From Pseudomonadota bacterium (lineage in GTDB: Bacteria > Pseudomonadota > Gammaproteobacteria > Burkholderiales > Burkholderiaceae_E): a stretch of 64,000 nucleotides of DNA. Below are positions 16,308 to 25,109 of this stretch, one piece after another (position 1 is the stretch's first letter; each line of letters starts with the position of its first letter). The stretch lies in assembly GCA_023388075.1 (NCBI GenBank), contig JAEWGX010000111.1, positions 62,001 to 126,000 of the forward strand. Direction: 5' to 3'. The position numbers and the translations under genes were made by a program. Under the pieces are notes generated by a model, which saw only the letters and a program-made list of their open reading frames with translations, was not told the DNA's origin and did no database searches.

Positions 16308-17201
16308 TCAGTCCTTCGGGGCCTCCAGCAGCTTGACCAGGCTGTGCAGCGCGCGGTTGACCGGCGTCGAGACGCCGAGCTGCGCGCCCTTGCGAACCAC
16401 GTAGCCGTTCAGATGGTCGATTTCGGTCGGCTTGCCGCGCATCAGGTCCTGCGCGGTGGAGGAATACTGCCCGGGCATGGTTCGCGCGATCTCGGGCACG
16501 GTCCGGGCGAGGTCGCCCGGCACGGTCACGCCGCCCGCTTGCGCCACCGCGAGGCATTCCCGCACGACGTCGTGCATCACGCCCGGAATGCCTTCACCCT
16601 GCACCATCCGGCCGTAGGGCAGGCGGGTGATCGCCGAGAGCGCGTTGTAGGCGCAGTTCACCACCAGCTTGGTCCAGAGGTCGCCGGCCACATTGTCCGA
16701 GACGGTGACCGGCACGCCGGCCGCGCGCAATTGCACGGCCACCCGCTCGCTGGCGGGGGAGCGGCCGATCACGAGCTCTCCCCGACCCAGGTGCTTCACC
16801 CGGCCCGGCCCGGACATCTCGGTCGCGACATAGACCACCGCCGGGATGACCTCGCAACGCAGGGCAGCCTGGAGCCGCTCCGCGTTGTCCACGCCGTTCT
16901 GCAGGCTGAGAACGATGCTGCGCTCGCCCAGGTGCGGCGCGATCGCCGCGGCGGCCGCGTCGGTATCGGTCGACTTCACGCAGAAGAGCACCAGCTCCGC
17001 GCCGGCTACCGCGTCGGCCGAAGTGCTGGCGTTCGCCGGCACGTGCCCGTCGAACTGGTCGCTCTCCAGGTGTAGGCCGTCCCGGCGGATCGCCTCCACG
17101 TGCTGAGGCCGCCCGATCAACGTGACCGCATGGCCGGCACGCGCGAGCATGGCGCCGTAGTAGCAGCCGACTGCACCGGCTCCCATGACGGCGGCGCTCA
17201 T
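16308..17201 (-). CDS. 2-dehydropantoate 2-reductase family protein (PanE/ApbA)
   Basis: 297 residues from ATG 17201 (GAGGAA upstream); ATG 17222 would add seven residues. Rossmann start MSAAVMGAGAVGCYYGAMLARAGHAVTLIGR. The catalytic region VAGDLWTKLVVNCAYNALSAITRLPYG carries the PanE lysine in WTK. PanE reduces ketopantoate with NADPH in CoA synthesis, but this family is often paralogous in Burkholderiales and acts on other 2-oxo acids. No pan genes are adjacent, although coaA is in the same window. Confidence 0.8.
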   Translation of the reverse strand: MSAAVMGAGAVGCYYGAMLARAGHAVTLIGRPQHVEAIRRDGLHLESDQFDGHVPANASTSADAVAGAELVLFCVKSTDTDAAAAAIAPHLGERSIVLSLQNGVDNAERLQAALRCEVIPAVVYVATEMSGPGRVKHLGRGELVIGRSPASERVAVQLRAAGVPVTVSDNVAGDLWTKLVVNCAYNALSAITRLPYGRMVQGEGIPGVMHDVVRECLAVAQAGGVTVPGDLARTVPEIARTMPGQYSSTAQDLMRGKPTEIDHLNGYVVRKGAQLGVSTPVNRALHSLVKLLEAPKD

Positions 17202-17276
17202 GCGGTTGGATTCCTCGTTCATCGTTCGGTATTGTATGACCTTCGATGCGGGCGCCGGCGGCGCCGGGAGATCCTC

Positions 17277-17828
17277 GTGGAGCAGGCGGTGCGGGTGCGG
17301 GACGCGGTGTCCGCCGACATGGCGGAGATACAGGAGATCTATGCCCATCATGTGCTGCACGGGCTGGCCACCTTCGAGGAAGTGCCGCCCTCGGCGGCCG
17401 AGATGACCGGGCGCCGCGCGGCGGTGCTCGCCGCCGGCCTGCCGTATCTCGCCGCCGAGATCGATGGCCGCGTGGTCGGCTACAGCTATGCCACCGCCTT
17501 CCGGGCGCGCCCTGCCTACCGCTACACCGTCGAGGACTCCGTCTACGTGCGCGACGGGATGGCCGGTCGCGGCATCGGGGTCGCGCTGCTGGCCGAGCTC
17601 ATCCGCCGCTGCGAGGCGGGGCCGTGGCGCCAGATGATCGCGGTGATCGGCGACAGCGCCAACGCCGCCTCCATCTCGCTGCATCGCCGGCTGGGTTTCG
17701 TGCACGCCGGCACGCTCGCCGCGGTTGGCTTCAAGCTCGGGCGCTGGGTGGACACCGTGCAGATGCAGCGCCCGCTCGGGGACGGCAGCGCCACTTCGCC
17801 GCGGCACGCCGCAATTCCGCGACAATAG
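17277..17828 (+). CDS. GNAT acetyltransferase, phosphinothricin/methionine-sulfone type
   Basis: 183 residues from GTG 17277 with GGGAG upstream. The GNAT fold resembles Pat/MddA: AVRVRDAVSADMAEIQEIYAHHVLHGLATFEEVPPS, acetyl-CoA loop VRDGMAGRGIGVALLAELIRRC, and the SLHRRLGFVHAGTLAAVGFKLGRW tail. It would N-acetylate phosphinothricin, methionine sulfoximine or methionine sulfone. Divergent from the PanE-like gene by 75 bases and 31 bases ahead of the DUF1185 gene. Confidence 0.85.
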   Translation: MEQAVRVRDAVSADMAEIQEIYAHHVLHGLATFEEVPPSAAEMTGRRAAVLAAGLPYLAAEIDGRVVGYSYATAFRARPAYRYTVEDSVYVRDGMAGRGIGVALLAELIRRCEAGPWRQMIAVIGDSANAASISLHRRLGFVHAGTLAAVGFKLGRWVDTVQMQRPLGDGSATSPRHAAIPRQ

Positions 17829-17859
17829 CCGCATCGTCATTGGCCACGCAGGAGACACC

Positions 17860-18438
17860 ATGTCGCTGATCGAAGTCCGCAAGCGCGCGCTCAACATTGA
17901 ATCGCTCTGGCACGACGGCGGACCGCCGGCTGACGCGCCGCTGCGCACCGCGGCCGGCATCGCGGTGATTCGCAACCCGTACGCCGGTCGCTACGAGCCC
18001 GACCTGATGCCTTTCATGGCGGAGTTGCGCTCGCTCGGCAAGGAGATGGCGCAGGAGATGGTGCAGGCGCTGGGCGCGGACAAGGTGGAAGCCTATGGCA
18101 AGGGGGCCGTCGTAGGCGTCGACGGCGAGATGGAGCACGGCGCCGTGTGGCACGAGGCCGGGGGCTGGGCGATGCGCTCGGTGCTCGGTGAGCCGAAGGC
18201 GATCGTGCCGTCGACGCAGGCTGTCGCTGCGGCAGGCTTCCGGCTCATGGTGCCGGTGCACTACATCCACGCCGCCTACGTTCGCAGTCACTTCAGCGCC
18301 GTGGACGTCGGATTGCAGGACTCGCCGCGTCCGGGCGAGATCCTCTTCGCGCTGGTGATGGCTACCGGCGGACGGCTGCATTCGCGCGTCGGCGGGCTGG
18401 CCAAGGACAAGGTCTCGGTGCACGACGGCCAGCGCTGA
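17860..18438 (+). CDS. Amino acid synthesis family protein (DUF1185)
   Basis: 192 residues, start ATG 17860 with a GGAGA ribosome site. The translation MSLIEVRKRALNIESLWHDGG with RNPYAGRYEPDLMPFMAELRSLGKEM and EHGAVWHEAGGWAMRSVLGEPKAIVPSTQ matches the AA_synth family (PF06684). That family is common in Burkholderiales and often encoded near amidases and transporters; its role is poorly defined. It may be co-transcribed with the acetyltransferase. Confidence 0.8.
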   Translation: MSLIEVRKRALNIESLWHDGGPPADAPLRTAAGIAVIRNPYAGRYEPDLMPFMAELRSLGKEMAQEMVQALGADKVEAYGKGAVVGVDGEMEHGAVWHEAGGWAMRSVLGEPKAIVPSTQAVAAAGFRLMVPVHYIHAAYVRSHFSAVDVGLQDSPRPGEILFALVMATGGRLHSRVGGLAKDKVSVHDGQR

Positions 18439-18527
18439 CGGGCCGCGGCGCTTGCCGGGGCGCCGTCTCCGCCGCCGCGCGGGTTGCCCTATCATGGGCG
18501 CAGGCACGCAGGATGCGAGGAAGCGCG

Positions 18528-20609
18528 ATGGTCTGGTTCACTCAGCAGAAGCGCCAGGGAAACGGCGGCAACCCGATGCGCGGTGGCCCCGCCCCCGGCG
18601 GCCGTGGAGCGGACGATGGCAGGCCGGGCATGCCCCCGGCCGGCGGGCCGTCGAGCATGCCGCCCAAGCGTGCGTGGGCGACCTTCCTGCTGGTGCTGCT
18701 GGCCAACTATTTCGTCGTGCGCCTGCTCTTCCCGGGTCCGGCCGATCCGGTCACCATTCCCTACACCGCCTTCAAGGACGAAGTGGCCCGCGGCAACGTG
18801 GCATCGATCTACGCGAAAGGCGAGAGCATCGAAGGGCGTTTCGTCGCCCCGGTGACCTGGCCCCCGCCCGGCGGCGAGATGACGCGCCCCGGCCGCGGCG
18901 AGCCCAGGTCCCGCTCCGACCAGCTGAGCCAGGTGCCGCCGCGCACGTCGGAGACGTTCAACACCACGCTGCCACTCTTCGTCGGGCCGGACCTGGAGAG
19001 CTTCCTGATCGACCACCAGGTCGAGATCAGCGCCGTGCCGATCCAGTCCGGCAGCGGGCTCACGACGCTGCTCTTCGGCTTCGGGCCGGCGATCCTGATC
19101 ATCGCGTTCTACGTCTGGCTCTTCCGGCGGGCACGCCAGGGCGCCGGCGGCCTGGGCGGCATGATGGGCATCGGCAAGAGCAAGGCCCGGCGCTACGACC
19201 AGGACGAATCGGGCCGCGTGACGTTCGACGATGTCGCCGGCATCGACGAGGCCGAGAACGAGCTGGTCGAGCTGGTGGACTTCCTGCGCGATCCGGCCAA
19301 GTACACGAGGCTGGGTGGCACGGCGCCGAAGGGCGTGCTGCTGGTCGGCGCGCCCGGCACCGGCAAGACCCTGCTCGCCCGAGCGGTCGCGGGCGAGGCC
19401 GGGGTGCCGTTCTTCTCCATGAGCGGCTCGGAGTTCGTGGAGATGATCGTCGGCGTGGGGGCGGCACGAGTGCGGGACCTGTTCAAGCAGGCGCGCGAGC
19501 ATGCGCCGGCGATCATCTTCATCGACGAGATCGACTCGATCGGCCGGGCAAGGGGCCAGGTCGCGATCGGCGGCTCGAGCGAGCAGGAGCAGACGCTCAA
19601 CCAGATCCTGACGGAGATGGACGGCTTCTCCAGCAAGCAGGGGGTGATCGTGCTGGCCGCCACCAACCAGCCGGACGTCCTCGACAAGGCGCTGCTGCGG
19701 CCCGGTCGCTTCGACCGCCAGGTGGTGGTGAACCTGCCGGACAAGAACGGGCGCAAGGCGATCCTGGAGGTGCACACCCGGCAGGTTCCGCTCGCGAAGG
19801 GGACGGACCTGATGGAAGTGGCATCCGCCACGCCCGGGCTGTCCGGCGCGGATCTGCGCAACCTGGTGAACGAGGCGGCCCTGCTTGCCGCGCGGCGCGA
19901 GCAGGACGAGGTCACCATCAAGGATTTCCTGGATGCGCTCGAGAAGATCATCCTGGGCCCGGAGCGCGCCCTCCTGTTGAGCCCGGAGGATCGCGAGCGG
20001 ATCGCCTACCACGAGAGCGGGCATGCGGTGCTGGGCCTGGTGGTGCCGGGCGCCGACCCGGTGCACCGGGTGACCATCGTCCCGCGCGGGCGCGCGCTCG
20101 GCGTGACTTACCAGCGCCCGGACGCGGACCGCTACAACTACCCCGAAGCCTACCTGAGGGCGCGCATCGTCGGCATGCTCGGCGGGCGTGCGGCCGAGGA
20201 GGTGGTCTACGGCACCCGCACCACGGGCGCGGAGAACGACATCGAGCAGGCGACCAACCTCGCGCGGTCCATGGTCACGCGCTGGGGCATGAGCGATTCG
20301 CTCGGCATGGTCCAGCTGGCGCCGCGGCAGAACCCCTACCTCGGTGCGGCCGGCTTCGGTGGCGACAGGCCGTTCAGCGAGGAGACGGCGCGAGTGATCG
20401 ATGCCGAGGTGCTGCGGATCATCGGGGAGAGCCACGAGACGGCCCTGCGCCTGCTGCGCCAGCACCGTCCCCAGCTCGACGCGCTAGTCGCGGCGCTGCT
20501 GGAAAAGGAAACGCTCGACGAGAAGGAAATCCTGGAGGTGACCGGCCTTCCGCCGGCGCCACCGTTGGAGACGAGGCCGCTGGAGCGGATCGAGGAGCCG
20601 GTTAGCTGA
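18528..20609 (+). CDS. FtsH-family AAA+ zinc metalloprotease (paralogue)
   Basis: 693 residues from ATG 18528 (GAGGAA upstream). It has an unusual Gly/Pro-rich N-terminus of about 45 residues, TM1 at 50-68, a periplasmic domain to about 180, and TM2 183-199. Walker A GAPGTGKT is at 274-281, Walker B IIFIDEID at 329-336 and the zinc site HESGH at 495-499. The central pore loop reads EMIVGVG with Ile307 where E. coli FtsH has the essential Phe of MFVG. It probably degrades membrane proteins. No rrmJ, folP or glmM neighbours are present, so this is an extra copy rather than the housekeeping ftsH locus. Confidence 0.9.
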   Translation: MVWFTQQKRQGNGGNPMRGGPAPGGRGADDGRPGMPPAGGPSSMPPKRAWATFLLVLLANYFVVRLLFPGPADPVTIPYTAFKDEVARGNVASIYAKGESIEGRFVAPVTWPPPGGEMTRPGRGEPRSRSDQLSQVPPRTSETFNTTLPLFVGPDLESFLIDHQVEISAVPIQSGSGLTTLLFGFGPAILIIAFYVWLFRRARQGAGGLGGMMGIGKSKARRYDQDESGRVTFDDVAGIDEAENELVELVDFLRDPAKYTRLGGTAPKGVLLVGAPGTGKTLLARAVAGEAGVPFFSMSGSEFVEMIVGVGAARVRDLFKQAREHAPAIIFIDEIDSIGRARGQVAIGGSSEQEQTLNQILTEMDGFSSKQGVIVLAATNQPDVLDKALLRPGRFDRQVVVNLPDKNGRKAILEVHTRQVPLAKGTDLMEVASATPGLSGADLRNLVNEAALLAARREQDEVTIKDFLDALEKIILGPERALLLSPEDRERIAYHESGHAVLGLVVPGADPVHRVTIVPRGRALGVTYQRPDADRYNYPEAYLRARIVGMLGGRAAEEVVYGTRTTGAENDIEQATNLARSMVTRWGMSDSLGMVQLAPRQNPYLGAAGFGGDRPFSEETARVIDAEVLRIIGESHETALRLLRQHRPQLDALVAALLEKETLDEKEILEVTGLPPAPPLETRPLERIEEPVS

Positions 20610-20642
20610 TCGCCTGCGTCCGCGACCCCCAGGAGGGTGCTG

Positions 20643-21143
20643 TCAAGGACGGAGGTTCCTGATCCGGGCGCTCAGATGCTCGAGCGGCAGGGCGCGGCTT
20701 CGCTTCGTTGACTTCAGCGCGAAACTCGTCTGCAGAGCGCTCACGCCCGGCAGGGCGCCGAGGCGTTCCAGCATGACGTTCGAGTAGGCTTCAAGCGACT
20801 CGGCGACGATCTCCAGCAGGAAATCGAAGCTGCCTGTAAGGATGTGGCAGCTCACCACCTCGTCGATCTGGTTCACGCTGTCGAGGAAGGTCTTGGTCGC
20901 CTTGGGCGTGTGCCTTTCGATGTTCACGTGGACAAAGGCAGTGACACCGAAGCCGAGTCTCTGGCGGCTCAGCTCGGCACGATAGCCCTCGATGATTCCT
21001 TGCTCTTCCAGTCGCTTGACACGTCGAAGGCAAGGTGTTGGCGACAAGGCCACCCGGTCTGCGAGATCGACGTTCGAGATCCTTCCGTCCTTCTGCAGGC
21101 AATCGATGATGCGGATATCGATCTGATCGAGCGCGTTCGGCAT
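20643..21143 (-). CDS. Lrp/AsnC-family transcriptional regulator
   Basis: 166 residues with N-terminal helix-turn-helix (MPNALDQIDIRIIDCLQKDGRISNVDLADRVALSPTPCLRRVKRLEEQGII) and a C-terminal RAM ligand domain (VHVNIERHTPKATKTFLDSV, GSFDFLLEIVAESLEAYSNVMLERLG). Lrp proteins sense amino acids. It is divergent from the DUF2817/peptide-transporter operon and is the likely local regulator of the 20.6-34 kb catabolic island. That would imply an amino-acid-like inducer. Confidence 0.9.
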   Translation of the reverse strand: MPNALDQIDIRIIDCLQKDGRISNVDLADRVALSPTPCLRRVKRLEEQGIIEGYRAELSRQRLGFGVTAFVHVNIERHTPKATKTFLDSVNQIDEVVSCHILTGSFDFLLEIVAESLEAYSNVMLERLGALPGVSALQTSFALKSTKRSRALPLEHLSARIRNLRP

Positions 21144-21291
21144 GGAACAAGGGAGTATTGGCAGAAAACGCTATTGTATGGCGAAGCCGAAAAGATTTCG
21201 TCCAAGAAGACGCTTTTCGATGGACTAAAATGGGCGTTTTTTTCCATCGCTCATTGGCTAGACTATCTGTCTTTCGGGCAATGGACATTCG
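21144..21291. promoter_or_regulatory. Divergent promoter region of the Lrp gene and transporter operon
   Basis: An unusually AT-rich 148-base gap. A TACAAT -10-like box for the Lrp gene lies at 21173-21178 (minus strand), 30 bases before its ATG. Two dyads are visible: CGAAAAG (21188-21194) with CTTTTCG (21213-21219), and CGATGG (21218-21223) with CCATCG (21244-21249) around a T7 run. These are candidate Lrp sites and/or a leader structure. Confidence 0.5.
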
Positions 21292-22401
21292 ATGGACGCG
21301 GCGGCGATCAAGCGAAGTTTCTCGGCCGACTACTTTGAAGCTCGAGAGAAATTCCTGGCTGCCGGTGCACGCGCTGGCGCCGAGATGGACCGATACCAAT
21401 GTCCCGCGACAGGCATCGGTGGCGAGAGCCTCTTCACCGATGTCGCGTGGCTCGGTCCTCGCCGAGCCGCCCGTGCGCTGGTCGTCATCTCCGGCACTCA
21501 CGGTGTCGAGGGGTTCTGCGGCTCGGGATTCCAGATTGACTGGCTGACACGTTACGACGCGACGGCACTCCCGAGCGACACAGGATTCCTGCTCGTCCAT
21601 GCCATCAATCCCTACGGCTTCGCCTGGCTTCGCCGGGTGACCCAGGAAGGGGTCGATCTGAACCGGAATTTCACCGATCCTAAGAAGCCGAAGCCGGCGA
21701 ACCACGGTTACGCCGAGATCGCGGACGACCTGGTTCCCGAACGGTTGTCGGGACCTCTCTTCGAAGCCGCCGAAGCCCGATTGGCAGCCTGTCGCAAGCG
21801 ACTTGGGGACCTTGCATTCTTTCGAGTCGTGGCCAGCGGGCAATACACGCATCCAGACGGGCTGTTCTTCGGCGGATTCGAGCCGACGTGGTCCAACCGT
21901 ACCACTCACGAGATCATTCAAGCCTACCTGCGGGACTGCACGGATGTCGCAGTGGTCGACTTCCATACCGGCCTAGGGCCATTCGGCTACGGCGAACTCA
22001 TCACGGACTACCCGCCGGACAGCGCGGGCTCGCGCCGGGTGCGGGACTTCTGGGGCGATTCAGCCACCGAGATGCAGAAAGGGGAGACTCTGCCGTTGGT
22101 CACCGATGGACCAACGCCCTATGCGTATCTTCGGGCGCTGCCAGACGCGCGCGTGACCGTGGGAACGCTGGAGTTCGGCACTTATGACCGGGACAATGGA
22201 CGCAAGGCGCTCCGGGCGGACCACTGGTTGCACCGCTACGGCGACCCGGTTGGCCCCGAGGCCGTGCCGATCAAGCGGGCGCTGCGCCGGCAATACTTCC
22301 CCGACACCTTGGACTGGAAGGAGTCGGTCCTCTTCCGTGGCCATCAGGTGGTGCGGATGGCGTTGGAGGGCCTGGAGGGCAAGCGCGCAGAGCGCGGTTG
22401 A
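21292..22401 (+). CDS. DUF2817 (M14-like) zinc carboxypeptidase/deacylase homologue
   Basis: 369 residues. It belongs to the DUF2817 group of the M14 peptidase/AstE-like fold. The candidate zinc motif His-x-x-Glu is in VVISGTHGVEGFCGSG, with further conserved VDLNRNFTDP and VVDFHTGLGPFGYGELI. M14-like enzymes remove C-terminal residues or hydrolyse N-acyl amino acids. It leads the operon with the peptide ABC importer, so it may process the imported compound in the cytoplasm; no signal peptide is visible. Confidence 0.78.
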   Translation: MDAAAIKRSFSADYFEAREKFLAAGARAGAEMDRYQCPATGIGGESLFTDVAWLGPRRAARALVVISGTHGVEGFCGSGFQIDWLTRYDATALPSDTGFLLVHAINPYGFAWLRRVTQEGVDLNRNFTDPKKPKPANHGYAEIADDLVPERLSGPLFEAAEARLAACRKRLGDLAFFRVVASGQYTHPDGLFFGGFEPTWSNRTTHEIIQAYLRDCTDVAVVDFHTGLGPFGYGELITDYPPDSAGSRRVRDFWGDSATEMQKGETLPLVTDGPTPYAYLRALPDARVTVGTLEFGTYDRDNGRKALRADHWLHRYGDPVGPEAVPIKRALRRQYFPDTLDWKESVLFRGHQVVRMALEGLEGKRAERG

Positions 22402-22484
22402 ACGGCTCTGGGGATTGGGGCGCGTGCCAGGCATCGCGCTGGACAAGACAGTCGACAGTCGTCGACAGAACAGGAGACTTCCAT

Positions 22485-24104
22485 ATGCCATCGTTTCGAT
22501 CGTTGCGCGCCACGGCTGTCCTCATAGCGGCTTTGGTCGCTGCTTCTGGCGCCGCCTCTACCGTTTCGGCGGCGACGTTCCGCTGGGCCGGGGCTTCTGA
22601 CATCAGCTCGATGGATCCATACGCGCGCAACGAGACGCTGCTGCTCACGTTCACTGCGAACATCTATGAGCCTCTCGTGCGTCGGACACCGGATCTGAAG
22701 ATCGAGCCGGCGCTGGCGGTGCGCTGGGGCCAGGTTTCACCCACGACCTGGTTCTTCGACCTGCGTCCGAACGTGAAGTTTCACGACGGCACGCCGTTCT
22801 CTGCCGACGACGTGATCTTCTCGCTCAAGCGGGCCAATGGCAAGGGCTCGAACATGCTTTCGTACTTCTCCACCCTCAAGGAGATTCGCAAGGTCAGCGA
22901 CTTGCGCGTGGAAGTGGACACCAACAGGGTGGATCCGCTCCTGCCGGTCAAGTGGGCGGCAATCAGCATCATGTCCAAGGCCTGGGCCGAGAAGCACAAC
23001 GCGGTCACCGTGGCGGACTTGACGAAGGCGGAGGAGGGCTATGCCAACCGCAACGCGAACGGCACCGGACCATTCAAGCTTCGCGAGCGAAGGGATGGCG
23101 AGCGGACGGTGCTGGTACGCAATCCGGAGTGGTGGGACAAGGCAACGCACAACCTGGACGAAGTAGTCTACGTGCCCATCAGCAACCCGGCCACCCGAGT
23201 TGCTGCCTTGCGCTCGGGTGACATCGACATGATCTACGACGTGCCGCCGGCTGATACGCCGGCGCTGAAGCGTGATCCCAATCTGAAGGTCGTGGAGGGG
23301 GCCGAAACACGAGTGGTGTTCCTCGGGTTCATCCACGAGCGCGACGAGCTGTTGAACTCCAGCGTGAAGGGCAGGAACCCCTTCAAGGACCGACGTGTCC
23401 GCGAAGCCGTCTACCGCTCCGTGGACGTGGAGGCCATCCGTCGTTCGGTCATGCGCGGCCAGTCCTATCCTACCGCCTTGCTGGTTGCGCCGGTGATCAA
23501 TGGCTACATGAAGGATCTCGACAAGCGTCCGCCCATGCTGGATCCCAAGGAGGCGCGCCGCGTCCTGGCTGAGGCGGGATATCCTGACGGTTTCAGCACG
23601 GGGATGGATTGCCCAAACGACAGATACGTCAATGACGAGGCCATCTGCCAGGCGGTTGCTGCGATGCTGGCCAAGATCGGCATCAAGGTCGACCTGCTGG
23701 CGCAGACCAGGAACAAGTTCTTCGGCAAGGTGATGCGCAAGGGAGACTACTCGCCCGGCCAAGCGGACTTCTACCTGATGGCGTGGTCCCCGGCAGCGAC
23801 TTACGACGTTCACAACGTGCTGGATCTGCTGCTGCAGACGCCTTCGGCAACCACCCGCCGAGGTCAGGCCAACATCGGCGGATACTCGAATCCGGCCTTC
23901 GACGCCCTGGCAGAGAAGATCGACACCACGCCGGAACCGGAAGCACGCAATGCCCTGATCCGGGAGGCGACGCGTCTCTACATGGAGGACTACGCTTACG
24001 TGCCTTTGCATCAGCAGGCTCTCGTCTGGGCGATGCGCAGCAACGTGGAGGTCATCCAGCCGGCGGACAACACTTTTCCGATGCGGTGGGTGAAGATTCG
24101 CTAG
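22485..24104 (+). CDS. Peptide/opine-type ABC transporter substrate-binding protein (family 5)
   Basis: 539 residues with a signal peptide (SLRATAVLIAALVAASGAASTVSA). The SBP_bac_5 signature follows: ISSMDPYARNETLLLTFTANIYEPLVRRTPDL and WFFDLRPNVKFHDGTPFSADDVIFSLKR. AGGAG precedes ATG 22485; an in-frame ATG 87 bases upstream overlaps the previous gene's end and lacks a signal peptide. It captures peptides, opines or similar zwitterions for the permeases that follow. The cargo is unknown. Confidence 0.9.
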   Translation: MPSFRSLRATAVLIAALVAASGAASTVSAATFRWAGASDISSMDPYARNETLLLTFTANIYEPLVRRTPDLKIEPALAVRWGQVSPTTWFFDLRPNVKFHDGTPFSADDVIFSLKRANGKGSNMLSYFSTLKEIRKVSDLRVEVDTNRVDPLLPVKWAAISIMSKAWAEKHNAVTVADLTKAEEGYANRNANGTGPFKLRERRDGERTVLVRNPEWWDKATHNLDEVVYVPISNPATRVAALRSGDIDMIYDVPPADTPALKRDPNLKVVEGAETRVVFLGFIHERDELLNSSVKGRNPFKDRRVREAVYRSVDVEAIRRSVMRGQSYPTALLVAPVINGYMKDLDKRPPMLDPKEARRVLAEAGYPDGFSTGMDCPNDRYVNDEAICQAVAAMLAKIGIKVDLLAQTRNKFFGKVMRKGDYSPGQADFYLMAWSPAATYDVHNVLDLLLQTPSATTRRGQANIGGYSNPAFDALAEKIDTTPEPEARNALIREATRLYMEDYAYVPLHQQALVWAMRSNVEVIQPADNTFPMRWVKIR

Positions 24105-24122
24105 CTGCAGGGGTAGGCTGGC

Positions 24123-25109
24123 TTGATCGCATTTGTTCTGGGCCGCCTCGGCCAAGCCGTCTTCGTCATGTTGGCGGTCGGGCTCGTGGCGTTCGCGATG
24201 TTCAACTTCATCGGCGACCCCATCAACAGCCTGGTGGGGCCGGATACTCCAAACGAGGAGCGCGAGCAGTTGCGCGCGCAACTCGGCCTGGACCAGGGCG
24301 TAATGGTCCAGTTCAGCCGCTTTCTGGCGCGCGCGGTTCGCGGGGAGTTCGGTCTCAGCTATCAGCAGGCGCGGCCTGTTTCCACGCTCATTGCCGAGAA
24401 GCTCCCTGCCACGCTGGAGCTCAGCCTGCTCGCAGCGGCAGTGGCACTTGTCTTCGGTGCAGTCGCCGGCGTCTACACGGCGTTGCGCCCCTCGAGTGTC
24501 GGATCCAAGCTCCTGCTCACCATGTCACTGCTCGGCGTCTCTTTGCCGGCATTTCTCATAGGCGTTCTGCTGATCGTAGTGTTCGCGGTCTGGCTGGGGT
24601 GGTTGCCATCCTACGGACGCGGGCCGGTGACGCACATCGGCTGGTGGTCCACGGGCTTACTTTCCGTTGACGGCTGGCGTGCACTCGTCCTTCCCGTCTG
24701 CACACTCGCGGCCTTCCAACTGGCGCTAATGCTCCGGCTCGTCCGTGCCGAGATGATGGAAGTACTCAGGACCGACTACGTCCGCTTCGCTCGAGCCCGC
24801 GGATTGCCGGACCGGATCGTCCACTTCAGCCACGCGCTCAAGAACACCCTGGTGCCGGTAATCACGGTAACCGGGCTGCAGCTCGGTTCGATCATCGCAT
24901 TCTCGATCATCACCGAAACGGTCTTCCAGTGGCCCGGAATGGGCCTGATGTTCATACAGGCGGTGAGCTTCGGCGATATCCCCGTCATGGCGGCGTACCT
25001 GGTGCTCATCGCGCTCATGTTCGTGGTGATCAACCTTGCGGTCGACCTACTCTACTACCTCGTCGACCCACGCCTGCGGAGTCAGTGGGAGGCGGCGCGT
25101 GGCGACTGA
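24123..25109 (+). CDS. Peptide-type ABC permease (DppB/OppB-like)
   Basis: 328 residues from a TTG start (24123) with GGGTAGG upstream. Six transmembrane segments. Family motifs: FNFIGDPINSLVG, the LGLDQGVMVQFSRFLARAVRGEFGLSY segment, and the coupling motif MEVLRTDYVRFARARGLPDRIVHFSHALKNTL. Forms the inner-membrane channel with the DppC-like protein, whose gene overlaps it by 11 bases. Confidence 0.9.
   Translation: MIAFVLGRLGQAVFVMLAVGLVAFAMFNFIGDPINSLVGPDTPNEEREQLRAQLGLDQGVMVQFSRFLARAVRGEFGLSYQQARPVSTLIAEKLPATLELSLLAAAVALVFGAVAGVYTALRPSSVGSKLLLTMSLLGVSLPAFLIGVLLIVVFAVWLGWLPSYGRGPVTHIGWWSTGLLSVDGWRALVLPVCTLAAFQLALMLRLVRAEMMEVLRTDYVRFARARGLPDRIVHFSHALKNTLVPVITVTGLQLGSIIAFSIITETVFQWPGMGLMFIQAVSFGDIPVMAAYLVLIALMFVVINLAVDLLYYLVDPRLRSQWEAARGD

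Noticed and set aside
18528..20609. The housekeeping ftsH locus
   Set aside because: The usual neighbours (rrmJ upstream, folP and glmM downstream) are absent and the pore motif and N-terminus differ.
22449..22468. GTCGACAG repeat ahead of the peptide-binding protein gene
   Set aside because: Two short overlapping copies only, inside a ribosome-site leader; not distinguishable from chance.
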